A stretch of 24,514 nt of DNA, from contig CAJKBW010000045.1 in the NCBI GenBank assembly GCA_905198295.1, positions 1-24,514 of the forward strand, in the 5' to 3' direction. The position numbers and the translations under genes are program-made. This DNA is from an uncultured Oscillospiraceae bacterium. Its GTDB lineage: Bacteria; Bacillota; Clostridia; Oscillospirales; Acutalibacteraceae. Shown here piece after piece: positions 23,747 to 24,514 of the stretch (its first letter is position 1; each line of letters opens with the position of its first letter). The notes under the pieces were generated by a model that saw nothing but the letters and a program-made list of their open reading frames with translations, had not been told where the DNA came from and did not search any database.

Positions 23747-24241
23747 TCAATATTTTGTCAGCAGCTGCTCAAAAATTTTCACATGCTGTTCCTCGTCCTC
23801 GATGATCCGGCCGAGCATCGCGACGATGTTGTCGTCGCGGATGGTCTGCGCCTGATAGCGGTATTTGCGGATCGCGGCAAGCTCTCCCTGCAAAGCCGTG
23901 CGCAGCAGCGGGCGCAGCTCGCGGCAGTAGTCCACATAGCACGGCGACCAGTACCGCGTCTGCCCCTGCCGGAACTCCCACAGCCGTGCATCGGCGCCGA
24001 GCAGACCGGCCAGCTCTCCGAAAATCTCCATATGGTGCATCTCTACCATACTAATGCGGTGAAAAGCATCGGATACCTCCGCATAATCCGGCCGGGTGAC
24101 CAGATGATTGTAAAAATACGACGCCACCGCCGTCATTTCGGAGTTAATCCCGCCCATATTGCTGAGCATCTCCCGCGCATACGCCGCGTTTTTCCCCTGT
24201 ACGGCCACCGGCGGATACGCTTTTTCCGACTGGTATTGCAT
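23747..24241 (-). CDS. Ferritin-like di-iron protein, rubrerythrin-type fold
   Basis: The 164-residue protein has the spacing of a four-helix di-iron bundle: E35 in NSEMTAV, then E67xxH70 (VEMHH), E120 in QGELAAI, and E150xxH153 (EEQH). Two ExxH motifs plus two further Glu form a carboxylate-bridged di-metal site, as in the ferritin/rubrerythrin superfamily. No C-terminal rubredoxin domain is visible, so it is the erythrin domain alone. It may act in peroxide or oxygen defence or iron handling in an anaerobe; which one cannot be told from sequence. The ATG at 24241 has AGGAGG 8 bases upstream; a longer frame to 24379 runs through a terminator hairpin. It lies downstream of that terminator. 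I see no clear promoter between them and no clear terminator after the stop. Confidence 0.85.
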   Translation of the reverse strand: MQYQSEKAYPPVAVQGKNAAYAREMLSNMGGINSEMTAVASYFYNHLVTRPDYAEVSDAFHRISMVEMHHMEIFGELAGLLGADARLWEFRQGQTRYWSPCYVDYCRELRPLLRTALQGELAAIRKYRYQAQTIRDDNIVAMLGRIIEDEEQHVKIFEQLLTKY

Positions 24242-24273
24242 AAACCATCCTCCTGTATATTTTTTTGCCCGAT

Positions 24274-24307
24274 AAAAAGTCCCGACGTGCCTCATGCACA
24301 TCGGGAC
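24274..24307 (-). terminator. Intrinsic terminator after the edge membrane-protein gene
   Basis: On the minus strand GTCCCGATGTGC pairs with GCACGTCGGGAC (12 bp, one G-T pair) across a 5-base loop. It runs into TTTTT (24278-24274). Confidence 0.88.
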
Positions 24308-24312
24308 GCCGT

Positions 24313-24514
24313 TTATCCCTTCCGCTGCCCCCTCTGCGGAGCCGCCTTCAGCAAAATCAGCAGGAATAAATACACGCATACCGCCAGCAACGAAAAGTTG
24401 TAGCCGCTGCCGAGCATCACCATCCAGCCGGCCACCCCCAGCGGGAACAGCACCAGCACAGAAACCGCCATTACCGCGCGGCTGGCGGTACGTTCGCCTG
24501 CGAACAGCGCTAAA
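24313..24514 (-). CDS. C-terminal end of a membrane protein, cut by the window edge
   Basis: Only the last 66 residues are visible, reading from the window edge to TAA at 24313-24315. They comprise a polar loop (AGERTASRA), two hydrophobic membrane spans (about VMAVSVLVLFPLGVAGWMV and FSLLAVCVYLFLLILL) and a basic tail (QRGQRKG). A terminator follows directly. The open frame, membrane character and terminator support a real gene on the minus strand. The family cannot be recognised from this fragment. Confidence 0.65.
   Translation of the reverse strand, partial: LALFAGERTASRAVMAVSVLVLFPLGVAGWMVMLGSGYNFSLLAVCVYLFLLILLKAAPQRGQRKG

Noticed and set aside
24242..24379. 46-residue N-terminal extension of the ferritin-like protein
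   Set aside because: It translates through a clear terminator hairpin, and the ATG at 24241 has an ideal ribosome binding site.

Overview
The window looks like a chromosomal segment of a GC-rich Gram-positive anaerobe of the Clostridia, most likely a gut Oscillospirales/Ruminococcaceae-type organism. This is inferred from the gene families: a Trp T-box leader with an ABC importer of the TrpXYZ type, a TIGR03960/TIGR03936 radical SAM pair, a Kdp system with KdpF, a sortase-anchored surface protein, GGAGG ribosome binding sites and simple intrinsic terminators. Almost all genes lie on the minus strand. I see no tRNA, rRNA, CRISPR array, transposase, integrase or phage gene.

Reading each minus-strand unit in its direction of transcription (right to left), the layout is as follows. 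(1) 24514-23747: the end of a membrane-protein gene, a terminator, and a ferritin-like di-iron protein. (2) 23729-19173: a sigma-A promoter, a tryptophan-specific T-box riboswitch (specifier UGG), an importer made of lipoprotein, permease and ATPase, and a stand-alone type 2 tryptophan synthase beta subunit (TrpB2). This forms a tryptophan or indole salvage operon. (3) 18641-19108 (+): a GNAT acetyltransferase sharing a bidirectional terminator with trpB2. (4) 18334-16838: a secreted GLUG-type surface protein ending in an IPETG sortase signal. Its upstream region is bracketed by a perfect 14-bp inverted repeat enclosing a good promoter that points away from the gene. (5) 16496-16714 (+): a small membrane protein divergent from kdpDE. 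(6) 16239-12849: kdpD and kdpE. (7) 12673-6898: the potassium pump operon, encoding a 32-aa membrane peptide, kdpF, kdpA, kdpB, kdpC (with an insertion) and an unrecognised 295-aa protein. (8) 6693-5737: dapA. (9) 5523-119: a probable five-gene operon with the radical SAM protein, its DUF2344 partner, an alpha/beta hydrolase, a condensation/acetyltransferase-fold protein and a zinc-ribbon membrane protein.

The most interesting signal is regulatory. Four promoters (kdp pump operon, kdpDE, the divergent 72-aa membrane protein, and dapA) share one architecture. Each has a 16-bp box resembling TTWAYRCMATYTTAAT, built as two half-sites 11 bp apart, starting a 64-bp module that ends in a TG-N-type extended -10. 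The gap between box and -10 is 42 bp in all four, and none has a recognisable -35. This is the layout expected for activation by an OmpR/PhoB-type regulator, and KdpE is encoded in the middle of the set. It predicts a KdpE regulon that adds an unknown membrane peptide and lysine/diaminopimelate synthesis to potassium uptake. The second signal is the possible invertible promoter of the surface protein.
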